A stretch of DNA of 64,000 nt from Lichina pygmaea. Its lineage: Eukaryota; Ascomycota; Lichinomycetes; Lichinales; Lichinaceae. The notes below the pieces were generated by a model. That model ran no database searches. It had not been told where the DNA came from and saw nothing but the letters and a program-made list of their open reading frames with translations. The stretch lies in NCBI GenBank assembly GCA_963422465.1, contig OY730175.1, forward strand, positions 3,038,001 to 3,102,000, given 5' to 3'. The translations under genes were made by a program, and so were the position numbers. Each line of letters opens with the position of its first letter. Position 1 is the stretch's first letter. Shown here one piece after another: positions 46,203-58,000 of this stretch.

Positions 46203-46305
46203 CACAGTAGACGAGATGTCAGCTAATGGAAGCAGCAGCGGACGAGGACGGTGGGCCCACATACTCACCTTGGGGAAGCTAAATTGCAAAGTGGAGGTGC
46301 AGCTC

Positions 46306-46314
46306 GAGGGGGGG
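46306..46314 (+). other. copia polypurine tract
   Basis: GAGGGGGGG immediately before the 3' LTR, the expected plus-strand primer. Confidence 0.85.
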
Positions 46315-46509
46315 TGTTGAAGTTGGGCGATCTGCAACGTCATACCACGTGACTTACAGAAGGGCGCTAACCCTAGATTGGGAGGAAGGAAGGTTTTCTC
46401 ATTTTTCATTGTAGACGAATGTCTTAGTACATCCTATTGAATACAAGATCCTATTGTCTTCTAAGTGCCTCGTCATTCTGAAGTGTCACCGACACCGATT
46501 ATCCCAACA
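46315..46509 (+). repeat. 3' LTR of copia element
   Basis: 195 bp, ending CCCAACA and followed by the ATAAG duplication. Confidence 0.95.
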
Positions 46510-46514
46510 ATAAG

Positions 46515-47224
46515 AGCTGGCGTGCACTGAGCACGTGATCAAGCGCGTTCTCTCATACGTAACTGTACGAGTACTTGTTTCTACCCTAGGCCTAATCTGA
46601 ATGGAGTGACGCTGATTCAGCCAAGCGATTAGTCAGCTGTCACCATTGATAAAGTAGACTCTACATACGCACGAAGTACGGCCCGTCCATAGTACGTACC
46701 CCGTACGTATACGAGCACTCGTAATTCCAAAGAGTTTGATCACTTCAAAAACTACGAGTATGATTGCTACAGATACTGTACGTACCACGTTGCATGTCTT
46801 GAAACTTTTGATACAAGCAATCACCACCTCGATACTTGTAGACTCTGAGTCAGCAACCTGCGCCACTCTTTGCCAAAGGTTCGAAGCCAACCCAGTACGG
46901 AAGTACTTCCGTAAACCCCTCCAGATTGCGGTCCGAAGGTCAGGAGCAGGGCCACAAAATCAGGTCCGGAGCAGGACCAGTAAATCCCGTAGTACGTAAG
47001 CACAGCAGCTACTCTTTTCCCGATCGGGAGATACTGTAGTCACTGCTAGTATTGGTTACCGCTACGTATGTACGGGGTACACACTAGTAGATACGTACCC
47101 GTACCTTACTGTGATCAACAGGCCTTGAATTAGTCATCTCCCAAGATAACCCACTTGGTGATGCCCAACTCACAGGCTTTTAATTGTGCTCGGAGAATCA
47201 AGTCCCCGCGAGACATCCGTCGAC
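46515..47224. promoter_or_regulatory. deacylase side of the divergent promoter
   Basis: No credible gene. Contains several CGTAC/GTACG patches (46,690-46,720, 46,775-46,790, 47,060-47,105). It carries the promoter of the deacylase gene and possibly distal NOT3 elements cut off by the copia insertion. Confidence 0.5.
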
Positions 47225-48197
47225 ATGAAAGGTCTTACTCCCTACATGGCAGAGATATCGTATATGTGTGATAGCTCAGTTTGCTAATTGGCACTGAAGC
47301 AATACTGCAGCGAGTTCTTTCGGCTTCAGTGACCGTGCAGCAACAACTGATCTCGAGTATCGGCAAAGGCGTCCTTGTCTTTGCAGCGGTCGCGCCTGGG
47401 GACACGAGGAATGACGCAGAGTCGTTGGCAAGGAAGGTCCTGAAGATGAAGCTATGGGAGGCAGAGGATGGTACTAGGGTGGGAGAAAGCCACATTCTAA
47501 TCGCCCCTACAGACGTAAACGACTGCTCACTGCCTCCTTATAAGTAGTGGAAACAGAGCGTTCAAGACATTGACGGCGAGGTTCTGTGTGGTGCGTGTAC
47601 ACTACAGACCGGATTCGAGATTAGAAGCCGAGGCTCAGATAGAGCTACAGTGGCACGACGCAAGTCTGTGTACGGCCCCATACAAAATCAACTCTGGGTG
47701 CGTCCATCTGATTGCTAGTGATGCGACTTCAGTATCGCGAAGGAATATTGATATTATCACATCACTTATGATCATCACGACTAACGGCATGTAGGGGCGT
47801 ACACAGACTTGTGTCGTGACATTGTATATGAGGATGGAATGACCTCCTTTTCGGGGCATGCTGATCCACGTCCGCGAATTCAGTTTCCCAATTCACTCTG
47901 CTCGCATCGACGAAGAAGGGAAACAAGCCGGACTTTCACGGGGCGCTGGGCGGAGACAAGGCCAAAGAGCTTTACGATTACTTCTTCGCCAAGGTCCAAG
48001 AAGATTATCTGCCTACCAAAGTCCAGAATGGTGTGTTTCAGGCAATGATGGAGGTGGGACTAGTCAACGACGGGCCGGTAAGTCGAATGTCGCTGGCTGG
48101 CCGGCCGCTTTTCGCCAGCCCCTGCTCACGGCAACCTAATCAGGTCACCATTGAGATCTCAACGAACAACAAGCTAGGTAAGAATGACACAACGTAG
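47225..48197 (+). CDS. DTD1: D-aminoacyl-tRNA deacylase (DTD)
   Basis: Hydrolyses D-amino acids (and achiral glycine) mischarged on tRNA; a cytosolic homodimer. Five exons join in frame: 47,225-47,231, 47,300-47,478, 47,548-47,590, 47,884-48,077 and 48,144-48,197, giving 158 residues, the usual length. Exon 1 is only 7 bp (ATGAAAG) and the protein starts MKAILQRVLSASVTV, matching the family N-terminus, which is why I chose this start. SQFTLLAS (split by intron 3) and VNDGPVTIEIS (split by intron 4), with the Gly-cis-Pro proofreading motif, are present. Intron 1 uses the weak donor GTCTTA; intron 3 is 293 bp. The C-terminus (TNNKLGKNDTT) is not conserved. It is divergent from NOT3 across the copia insertion. 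Confidence 0.93.
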
Positions 48198-49301
48198 CGG
48201 ATGTCATTCCAGGTGTCCGAGGCCGGAAGGTGTTTGCTCTTGGAGCTAGCTGCTAGCTAGAGAGGGTTGGTAGTCTTGGCCGTAGAGCTTGCGTGTTTCT
48301 CGCCTCATCTATGTCGAGACATCCCCCTCCCTCAGCCTTTCTACTGGTCTGGTCTAGATGATACGGTAGTTACAGCTGAGCTGCGACAGTTTACTCGTAT
48401 TTTCAGTGATACCACGGCTTGTCGAGGCATGCTCCAGCCACTTCAGTCGTCAACTTCAGAATAATTTAATCTTGACCTGCTGGAACAATATCACAGCAGC
48501 AACGTACGATAATTAGAACTGAAGCTCTGTTGACAGACAAGTGACAGGCCAGTAGGTACAGTATTGGGATAGAACCCTGATTGCTGAGCAACAGTCGTGG
48601 TTTCACTGATGTAGCAGTCTATAAAGGCGGGCTTATCTTATCGTCTCCTCAGATTGATATTGACGATCTGATAGTGCAGACATATTCCGCTAAGCGTCTT
48701 TAGGACTAGCGCATCATCCAGACCGTGATTCTGGGTTCGACTTCGCTTAGAGCACTCAGTTGGAAACGGACGGCTGATGAGTAATCCGGGATTACGGCGC
48801 CAGCCGGTTCTGCTCTTGATCTAGCTGAAACTGGAAGCGCTACGTAACGCGACAGTCAAGACTCCGTACTGTATATAGGTACCTCGTACGGACGTACTAC
48901 GTACTCCGTACGCATCACGTACTGTACGAGGTAAGCGGAAAGTGGGGCATGGCCACAAAGTATCGAGGTACCTCCGTACGTCCGCACGCAGTACATACGT
49001 ACTCCGTACTCCGTACTTCGTACATGTGCACACTTCAAGACAGCGGCATGTGGTGTACGGAACGTACGGAAGAAAGAGCTGACTTGATTGTGTACCTGAA
49101 GATGTGATCAATGACTTCTTCGACAAGCCGCTGTGTCTCTCCAACCAGAAAGCACTGTTGTCTCTGAGCCTAGTGTGCCCACAGGCTTCGGGTCTCACCA
49201 AGCTTTGCTCATCTTGGCTACCTTCTCCGCCAAGAGCGCTCTTTCCACACGGCGAAAGCCGAACGAGCTGTCTTCACTTACCTCTCATCAGTCTCTCCTT
49301 G
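48198..49301. other. intergenic region between deacylase and RasGAP
   Basis: No credible gene. At 48,876-49,025 there is a dense cluster of CGTAC/GTACG palindromes, with GGTACCTC repeated directly and CGGACGTAC/GTACGTCCG inverted. Presumably the RasGAP promoter. Confidence 0.6.
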
Positions 49302-52300
49302 ATGGATGCGCACGGGAACACGAATACGGTTGATGGCATGCACAGGCACCCACGTCCCATTCTGTCGTTAGAGCAAGACCCATCTCAAAGCCGCTTAGCG
49401 TCCTACAATTATGATGAGAGAGCTCAACGGCGATACAGCGCGACCATCCGCGCCGTCCCTCCGGATTGGGAGGTCGAAGCGCTGGCCCCGTCGGCAAGAC
49501 CACGCCTGCGCGAGGCGAACGAGACGGTGTCATCGCTGCCAAGACCGGCGCGCCCACGACAGAATGATGCCGAAGCCGAGACGTCGCATGCCGCAGCTTT
49601 CAACGATCAAGACGCCGGCAGCGGGCGGGGTCTTGTCCGGGCGTCGAAGCCCTCCTTCATCAGATCGCGGACGAAGACGCTCGATGACGTGCCGCGCCAT
49701 GTCCGCCCTCAACAAGCTGCAGCCTCTCCGGTGAATGGCGACTCCGCCCAGGCAAAGCGACCAATGGGTCACTCTCCGCCGCCCCTGGCCCGGATCGAGA
49801 GTCTGACCATCTCGACGCCGTCGCCCGAAATCGACCAGAACGGGTTCGTCGACGAGACGAGAAGGCCCAGGCCAAACCGGCACCGCGCTGTCAACGTGGC
49901 CGGCCTGGCCAGCCCAACCGCCGAGGCGACTATCATCAAGGTCATCACGATCGCGTACTGGGCCACCATCCGCCCCCTGGTCCCGCCACCGCGCAAGTCG
50001 AGGTCCGCTGCCGCTCCTCCGCGACAGGCCACTCCGCGGCACCACGAGTGGCAGACAGTGTCGGCTGTGCTTCGGCAAAACGGCGAGCTCCGGCTCTGCG
50101 ATCTGGCCGACCAGAGCGTCCTCGCCAGCGTGCGATTATCGCAGTTCCCGCGACACGCCGTCCAGCAGCTACATCGTTCCGTGCTCGACCGCCGCTTCTG
50201 CGTGGCCATCTACCCGCAGTACGGCGGCTCACCGGCCGCCATAACGCCGACACGACCGTGCTACATGGCCCTGGAGTCCCGCGAGAAGTACGAGGGCTGG
50301 TGGGCCTTGCTGCGGCTGTTCTCCGCCCCCGAGATGTACGGCCCGGACCGACGCTCTCCGGGCAGCAGCTTTGACGACGGACAAGCCTTGGACAATGCGC
50401 CGCATCTTGCCCCAGCGCACGACATGTTCAGACTGGAGCGGGCAGCGTCGCTGCGCGTGATCGAAGCTCGCTTGAGGTCCGCCGCCCGGACGACGGAGAA
50501 GGGCTCCACTGCCAGATCGTCGATAAAGTCGAAGGATCAGGGAGCGCCGGACGGGTACTTCGTCGAGCTTCTCGTCGATGGTATCACCAGGGCCAGAACG
50601 GTCACCAGGCAGGATGCGAGCAGTCTCTTCTGGCGAGAAGAATACGACTTCTTTGAGCTTCCCAGGTCCGTGACCGGCACCACCCTCATCCTCAAACAGC
50701 ACAGGGCGAGCGGGTCGAGCGACAGGAGCGTACCCGACGTCCGTTCGAGCGATGATGCTGTCGTCTGCGGGAAAGTGCAGGTTGAGTTCATCCACCGCTC
50801 CAGGGACGACGCTCCCGAGGCCTGGTACCAGATCTTGAACGACGAGGAGGAGGTCGTGGGCGACGTTCTGTTGCGCGTCAAGATCGAAGAGCTTACCGTC
50901 ATGCTGCTGGAAGAGTATCAGCCCTTGGCTGGCTTCCTTCGGTCATCGCACGACCTCGGGCTCCAGTTGGCCCAAAGGCTGCCCAGGAAACTGCAACGAC
51001 TATCGGAAATCCTGGTCGACGTCTTCCAGGCGTCGGGGCAAGCGAGCGACTGGCTGATGCTGCTGGCCGAAGGCGACATTGGAGCGGCCTATCGGAGCAC
51101 TGCAACGTCTCGGTCGAGCTCGCGCAGCCGGGCGGGGCCGGATCGGTCGTCATCCGAGAACGTCCAGGATCGGGAGCCTGCGGCGCACGAGCTGGGAAAG
51201 GCGATGTCCAACGAGGTCAGCCTCCTCTTCCGAGGCAACTCTCTCTTGACGCGCGCCGTGGACTACTACATGAGGCTGGTGGCAAGGGAGTTTCTGGAGG
51301 CCACGTTGGCGGACGTGCTGGTCGATATAAACGAGGCCGATGATGACTGCGAGGTTGACCCGAGCCGTCTCGAGGCACCAGAGAGCATCCAGCGCAACTG
51401 GTCGAACCTCGTGAAGCACTTTCGGGAGATCTGGGCCGCGATCCGGCGCTCGGGCGTGAGGTGTCCGCCGGAGATCAGGCTACTCCTGCGGCACATACGT
51501 GAATGCTGCGAAGAGCGATTCGGCGCCTACCACCACACCGTACGATACAGCAGCGTCTCGGGCTTTCTCTTCCTACGCTTCTTCTGTCCGGCCGTGCTGA
51601 ACCCAAAGCTCTTTGGCTTGCTCCAAGGTATGTGGCCGCAGCCGCAGCCGCAGCCGCAGCCACGCGCCCGCATTCCCATCTTGCTTCGTTGGATGATAGA
51701 AGTACGCTGACCCCATGAACAAAATCGACAGACCACCCTCGGCCGGCGGCTCAGCGGACGTTCACGCTCATCGCGAAGAGCCTACAGGGGCTCGCCAGCA
51801 TGAGCACGTTCGGCAGCAAGGAAAGCTGGATGGAACCCATGAACAGCCACCTCGTCGTGCACCGACAGGAGTTCCTCGAGTTCATCGACTACTTGTGCTC
51901 GGTCACGGCCAAGGAGGTGTCGGAGCAGCTGGCGACGCCGCCGGCATCGTATGCGACGCCCAAGACGATCCTGTTCCGGCTCCCGCTGGCCCATCGCGAA
52001 GGGTTCCCATCGCTGCCGTACCTGATCGACGAAGCGCGCACGTACGCGTCGCTGGTCGACCTGTGGCTCGACTCGGAGCCCGACATCCAGTCGGTGCAGA
52101 CTTCGGCCAGCGACCTCCAGAGTTTTCACGAGCTCTGCGTCTATCTCCGGCGTCGCTCGCAGGAATGTGTCGCCGCGAGCTTTGATGGTCACCAGCACCA
52201 GCGCCAGCACGTGCAGGGGCAGCAAGCAACGGCCGACCGGCTCTCCCAGTCACGTATCCTACCGGTCATCCCTTCGCTCGAGAGAAAAGCGCACCTGGCG

Positions 52301-52879
52301 GGGTCGCTCGACGGCACGGGCAGCGACGCGTTCAGGGAGGGCAGGAGAAAGGTGTCGTCACCTTCGACGGCGACGACGACAACGTTCATCGCCCATCACG
52401 AAAACAATGCCGTCGCAGGCATCATCTCGAACCCGGTTCGACCTACTCGATCGAACTCGTCACCATCACAGCACTGCGCCCACCATCGGCCTCCCCTCAG
52501 CCCCGTCTCGACGTCTCGACCGGACACCAGCAGCCGTACGTACGGCGCTTCCACCATTCCGTCGCCGACGTACTCCACGCGCACGCTCGACTCTCAACGC
52601 TGGAGGAAGGTACCCCAGCACCAACCTCCACTACCACCTCGACCTTCTACTCCTGCCATGCCATCCCACCAAGAGACCACGGACCGCGGCGGTGGTGTCC
52701 AAGAGCACCATTTGACCGGAACTCGGCCCACGACAGCGGACTCAACCTCGCGGCCAAACAGCCGACCAGACTCCGGCTCTGGTTCTGCAACCGGCTGCGG
52801 ATCAGCTTCCGCCGCCAGTTCTCGCCCTAAGAATGCTTTTACTGATCTCGTCACCAGTTTCTGGGGGCGGAAAAAGTAG
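49302..52879 (+). CDS. PH-C2-RasGAP protein, BUD2/SynGAP-like
   Basis: Predicted GTPase-activating protein that switches off a Ras-type GTPase (in yeast the C2-RasGAP protein Bud2 acts on Rsr1 for site selection). Two exons, 49,302-51,627 and 51,732-52,879, give 1157 residues. Start MDAHGNTNTVDG is the likely ATG; an in-frame ATG at 49,104 would add 66 residues without obvious domain content. A basic, disordered N-terminus (1-240) is followed by a PH-like domain (about 247-346), a C2 domain (about 383-496) and the RasGAP domain (about 526-860). The GAP domain carries the arginine-finger loop LLFRGNSLLTRA (about 642), FLFLRFFCPAVLNP (about 755) and, across the intron, RTFTLIAKSLQGLASMSTFG. The last 280 residues are Ser/Pro/Thr-rich. 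The intron holds a CCGCAG repeat. The exact fungal orthologue is not settled by sequence alone. Confidence 0.93.
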
Positions 52880-53127
52880 CCCGTTCATCCAGCCAGCAAG
52901 CCTTGTCTTCTCCCTCCTCCGTCGCTTTTCCCAGTCTCTTCTCTGAAGATGAGGTTGAGCTAAGAGAGTAGAGAGTCATCTGACCAGAGTTTATACATGT
53001 TGTACAAAGTACACATGTAGATGTCTGCCAGGCATCTGTACTGTAGTGTAGGGCTGAGTCACGTGCTACAATATTAGTCTCAGACAATTACTCCAGTATC
53101 CTCTCTATACATGTATTGAAAAAGCTC
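52880..53127. other. RasGAP 3' flank
   Basis: 248 bp with no gene; contains the RasGAP 3' UTR. Composition shifts to AT-rich, CpG-poor toward the LINE start at 53,128. Confidence 0.5.
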
Positions 53128-53669
53128 AAACTCTTCCCAGTACCACTACGTTCAAGGACCATCACTTCTGATAATCACCGAACTTTGTCAGAAGTTCTGG
53201 AAACCAAGCGAGTATCTGTTGGGAACCACCAAAACCTTAAGACTATCTATAACAAGGCAGAGAGTGGCCAGTGGGATTCTGAAAGACTGGGGACAGACCC
53301 CAATTACCTAGGAACACTCAGTCTTGGGGTGTGGTCCCAGGATTGAGCAAGTACTCCCAGTCAGACAGAGATAACAGCTTGAACTTCTCTCAAGAGAAAC
53401 ATCTAGCATCAAGGAGATCAGGGCTCCCAGGATAAGAGAAATAGTTTAGAGCTTGCCTCTAGTGCTGGTAGAGTTGAAAAACTCTAGGAAAGCTCAGGCA
53501 GGGCGTGTGGTCTCCAGCTTGAGTTAATACAGCCAGATTTCCCTAGAGTCTAGTTGGAAAAGACTGCCCAGGAAAGTACAGTCTTGGGGAGTGGTCCCAG
53601 GATTGTGCAATTACTGCTAGGAACCAGGTGACCCTTTGTGAACAACCCACTGTGCAGGTTACCTACCCT

Positions 53670-55070
53670 ATGCCTGTCAAAAAGAAGAAACCAGACTCCT
53701 CCCAGAACACTACCAGAAAAACAACACCTTCTCCAACAATGCCAGCTCCCAGTTTTGCTGGTACTCAGCCTAGTTCTTCTACCCCCTATCCAGCTCTCCA
53801 GAATGACTACAACCTACTGGACTCATGGCTCAAGACTCAAGCTACCCCAGAATCTGTACTGAAAAGCTGGGAGAATATTAAGAAAAACTCTTGTACTAAT
53901 GAAGCCCAGTCCACCAAAACCCAGTCTCTCCCCACTGGTCTGACCAACAAGATTTTCCAGGAGCTGGAGAATATTAGCAAGCGGCTAGACAAGCAAGAAT
54001 CTAAGCCATCATATGCCCAGGCTGTTCAGAAACATATCCCAGCTCAAATCCCTCTAGCTCCAAGGATTCTGAAGGAAGTTCTTGTCTACCCTGGTAACCA
54101 GACACCTGATATGGCTAACAGGACTCACATCCAGCTTTTTCAAGCTCTCCAAGACAGACTCCCCAGTCCCTATAATAAACAAGTCAGAGCAGTGAGAAAA
54201 CTTCCCTCAGGGGACATTCTTATTAACACTGAAACCCAAGAGACTAAGAGTTTTCTGGAGAAAGACTCTGCCTGGATATCAGCTATTTTTACCAAGGAAG
54301 CAACTATCCAACCCAAGAGATTCCCAGTGTTGATTCATGGAGTCAGAACCACAGACATCCAGCCAGAAAACCTGGAAAAAACTCGCCAGACTATCCAGAA
54401 CAGCAACCCATCCCTGAGCAAGCAAATCACTATTCTAAGAGCCTACTGGTCAAAGAAGGCTATAGCTCAAAAGAAACCAGTTACTTCACTCCACCTGGAT
54501 CTGGCCACCCCGGAACAGGCCAATCTTCTAATTGAGAGTGGAGTAGTGCTGGGCCACAGATTGCATGAGGCAGAGTCTTTTCTGGCTAACACAGTGGTGG
54601 CACAATGCTTCAAGTGCTTTGGGTATGGACACCAAGCTCGCCTGTGCAGGAATCAAGCTGTATGTGGTGCCTGTGGAGGCCAGCATGAAAGAAGAACCTG
54701 CCAAATCCCTGAGCAACTGCTAAAGCCAAAATGCAGCAACTGCAAAGGAGCTCACCCAGCCTGGGCTAGCACATGCCCAGTACACCAAGAAGCAGTCAAG
54801 AAGGCAAGAGAGGCATGGATTTCCCGCCCAGGGAAGTATGAGATCTCCACTGCTACCACTGTCCCAGTCACACAGTCTCCAGTTACTTTCCCCTTCATAC
54901 AGACTCTTCCAGGGGGAAAAAGACGGAAAACCACAGAGCCAACTAGAAGCTCAGAGAGACTCAGAGGAGGGTTTCCAGAAGTGCAAATTCTGTCTACAAG
55001 ATCAACAAACACAGAGGGAAAGCAGTCAGTCAACCCCTTCAAGATCTTTGAAGATGAATTGTCCACATGA
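53670..55070 (+). CDS. LINE copy E ORF1, intact
   Basis: 466-residue RNA-binding ORF1. I chose MPVKKKKPDSSQ at 53,670 because copies D (MASKKKKP) and F (MTLKKKKP) start at the same place; an upstream in-frame ATG at 53,628 exists. Disordered Ser/Thr/Pro-rich N-terminus, an RRM-like middle (VRKLPSGDILINTETQETKS; RFPVLIHGVR; ITILRAYWSKKAI) and three knuckles CFKCFGYGHQARLC, CGACGGQHERRTC and CSNCKGAHPAWASTC near residues 312-371. The basic tail ends NPFKIFEDELST. The stop TGA overlaps the ORF2 start as ATGA at 55,067-55,070. The RRM-like reading is inference. Confidence 0.93.
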   Translation: MPVKKKKPDSSQNTTRKTTPSPTMPAPSFAGTQPSSSTPYPALQNDYNLLDSWLKTQATPESVLKSWENIKKNSCTNEAQSTKTQSLPTGLTNKIFQELENISKRLDKQESKPSYAQAVQKHIPAQIPLAPRILKEVLVYPGNQTPDMANRTHIQLFQALQDRLPSPYNKQVRAVRKLPSGDILINTETQETKSFLEKDSAWISAIFTKEATIQPKRFPVLIHGVRTTDIQPENLEKTRQTIQNSNPSLSKQITILRAYWSKKAIAQKKPVTSLHLDLATPEQANLLIESGVVLGHRLHEAESFLANTVVAQCFKCFGYGHQARLCRNQAVCGACGGQHERRTCQIPEQLLKPKCSNCKGAHPAWASTCPVHQEAVKKAREAWISRPGKYEISTATTVPVTQSPVTFPFIQTLPGGKRRKTTEPTRSSERLRGGFPEVQILSTRSTNTEGKQSVNPFKIFEDELST

Positions 55071-58000
55071 AGAATACAAAGTTCACACTTCTTCAATACA
55101 ATGTGCAGAAAAGCCAATCAGTCCAAGAGCTACTTCTAGCAACCCCAACTCTTCAAGAAGTAGATATTATTGCACTTCAAGAACCCTGGAAGAATCCTCA
55201 CCTTCAAACCAGTACCTCAACTGTTTTTTCTTCTTTTCTTCCTTTATATTCTCCAGAGATTGGTAGAACTCTTTTTCTTATTAACAAAAACCTGAAACTG
55301 TCATCTCTCCACCCTACTTTCTGGAGTAAAGACTTTGTTTCTCTTGAAATTCATCTGGAAAACACCTCTACTTCTCTGTGGGTGCATAATCTATACTTCA
55401 CTCCCTCAAGTCAAGAGAACTACCTACAAGCATCAGAAGCTCTTCTCTGTCTACTCCAAAATGCTTTACAAGCAAAAGGGCAGCATATTCTTCTTCCAGA
55501 CTCAAATCTTCACCACCCTGACTGGTCAAAGAAAAGAAGACTATATTCTGACACTGCACACAAGTTCCAAACTCTAATGAAAAACTCAAATCTGGAGTTA
55601 GCTATTGCACCTTTTACACCCACAATAGCTAGATCTCTTTCCCACAAACTCTGTTCACCTATTGATCTTTCCTTTATATCTTCTTCTCTTTCTAACTCTC
55701 TAATCTTTTCTAAAATTGCTTTGCAGTTCTTTCATGGGTCTGACCACAGACCTGTGCTAACTAGCCTGGACCTGGACTCACCAAGAAAAACCTGGAAGCC
55801 AGAAAGGAACTGGAAAACACTGGACACAAACCTGGCAAAACAAGAGTGTAATAATTTGCAGCTGCCCTTCCACTTTCAAGATAAACATGAAGTGGATGAG
55901 TACTTGGAATATCTTAACCACTTTCTCCAAGAAATAGCAGACAGATGCACAGAACTCCAGAAGCAATCTAGCCACTCAGTCCCCTGGTGGAACCAAGAGA
56001 TCCAAACTAAAGTTAAGCAGGAAAGAAGAATAAGAAGACAAGTGCTCAGAGGACAGGCAAGCCAAGAAGAGCTAGAAGAAGCAACTAAGCTCAAGAAGAA
56101 AGCTGTCAGAGAAGGCAAACAGAACACCTTCAGAAAACAAGTTCATGAGCTAGCCAGTTCCTCAAAATTCTGGAAGCTTGCAAAGTGGGGAAAATCAAAA
56201 GCTAACAAGACCCCTGATCTTCCTCTGGTCCCTGATCTGGAGACTCAAGAAGGACTAGCCAAAAGCTTTGAGGAGAAGACAAAATCTTTCTCAGCTCAAT
56301 TCTTTCCAGAAGCACGTGTTCCAGAACCAAGTACAGAAAGTCACCAGAGTACCCCAGAGATCCAGCTTTCTCAGGAGGTTACCACTGAAGAAGTGGAGCA
56401 AATTCTGAACAAGAAGAAACCTTTTACAGCAGGAGGAAAAGACAAGCTGCCAAATGGATTTCTGAAAGCTCTGGGTCCCAAGTTCTGCCAAGCTATAGCT
56501 GTTCTCACATCAACATGCTGGAGACTGGAATACTTTCCAGAGAAATTCAAGAATGCAAAAACAGTCTGTCTAAGAAAACCTGGCAAGGGAATCTATAACC
56601 AAGCTAAAGCCTGGCGCCCTATAGCTCTGCTAAACACAACTGGCAAGCTGATGGAAGCTATTACAGCAGCCAGACTAAGCAAGGTAGCAGAAGAGGCTAA
56701 ACTCTTGCCAGAAATCCAGATGGGGTTCAGGAAAGGCAGATCAACTGAATCAGCACTTTTCCTTCTAACTTCCCAAGTGGAAAAAGTCTGGAAAGAAGGC
56801 ATGGTTGCATCTCTACTTTCTCTGGACATCTCAGGAGCATATGACAGAGTTCTTCCAGAGATTCTTCAAAAGATTCTGGAGAGAAAAGGAATCCCTCTCT
56901 GGCTAACTTCTTGGATCTTCTCTTTCTGTACCAGACGTACCACCACTCTAGTTTTTGATGACTCTGAGTCCTCTTCTATTCCTATTCACTGTGGAGTTCC
57001 CCAAGGTTCCCCTTTGTCTCCTATTCTTTTTCTATTCTATATTTCTGAACTTCATGAGACTGTACATTCTCCTACTACTGGTGTTTCTGCTCTGGGATTT
57101 GCAGATGATACAAATCTGCTTGCATTTGGACACTCTCTTAAAAGCAACCTTCTGAAGTTGAAGAATACACATCTTAAATGTCTATCTTGGGCTGCAAGAC
57201 ATGGAATGGTCTTCTCTCCTGAGAAATATGAAATACTTCATTTTTCCAGAAGAAGATCAGACAATCTGCAGCTCAAGCTTAGACTTGGGAATGTGATTCT
57301 AAAACCAAAAGAAGAAGTGTGAGTATTGGGAGTGTACCTGGATGCCAAACTCCACTGGCACAAACACCAGAGAATTATTCTTCAAAAAGCACAAAAAGCA
57401 CTGTCTTCTCTTTCTAGAACCTCTTACTCCACCTGGGGCTTTCCAGTTCTCACAGCACGCCTTGTGTACACTGCAATACTCAGATCTGTACTGAGCTATG
57501 CAGTGGGAATTTGGTTCAACCCACTCAGAAAATCCTCTAATATTTCCTCTCTTATCATATTCCAAAACAAATGTCTGAGACTTATTGGGGGTGCTTTCAA
57601 AGCCACTCCTTCTTTTCTATTAGAGAGTGAGCTTTTTCTTTTACCTCTAGATCTCTATTTTAAATTTCGCACAGCTTGTTTTCTATCTTCTATCCAAACC
57701 TCCTCTCTGAAAGACTTTCTTGACAGTACCTTTTCTACTATTTCTTCCTATGCTTCTTCACTGAGGAAACCTTTAAAGAAATGCTCAACTATCTCTCCTA
57801 ATTGGAAGTTCACTTGGTTAAGTCAAATAACTACTAACCAGGCTAGTTCAAAGAAAGAACTACAAATACTCTTTACTAAAGAGTGGGAAAACCAATGGGA
57901 GGAGAAGAAAAGAAAAGGCTATGCTGGACGGCAGGTGTTTTGCCAAAAACCTCACTACAACAACCTAAAGCTCTACAAAGAGCTACAGAAAGCTGAGGCA

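Larger units (their letters stand above)
43026..46509 (+). mobile_element. Ty1/copia retrotransposon, young, shortened
   Basis: Two 195-bp LTRs (43,026-43,220 and 46,315-46,509) that read identical, TGTTGAAG...CCCAACA, with perfect 5-bp duplications ATAAG (43,021-43,025 and 46,510-46,514). Primer site at 43,221 and purine tract at 46,306-46,314. Parts seen: gag, CCHC knuckle, protease, GAG-pre-integrase zinc region, integrase. No reverse transcriptase or RNase H core was recognised, and at 3.5 kb it is shorter than usual for the family, so it is broken and probably non-autonomous. Identical LTRs and intact CpG sites indicate a very recent insertion. Confidence 0.95.

Noticed and set aside
49104-49301. 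66-residue N-terminal extension of the RasGAP
   Set aside because: Open and in frame but without conserved features; kept as an alternative start only.
49530-50902. Several minus-strand frames opposite RasGAP exon 1
   Set aside because: Composition shadows of a high-GC exon; the plus strand carries the conserved domains.
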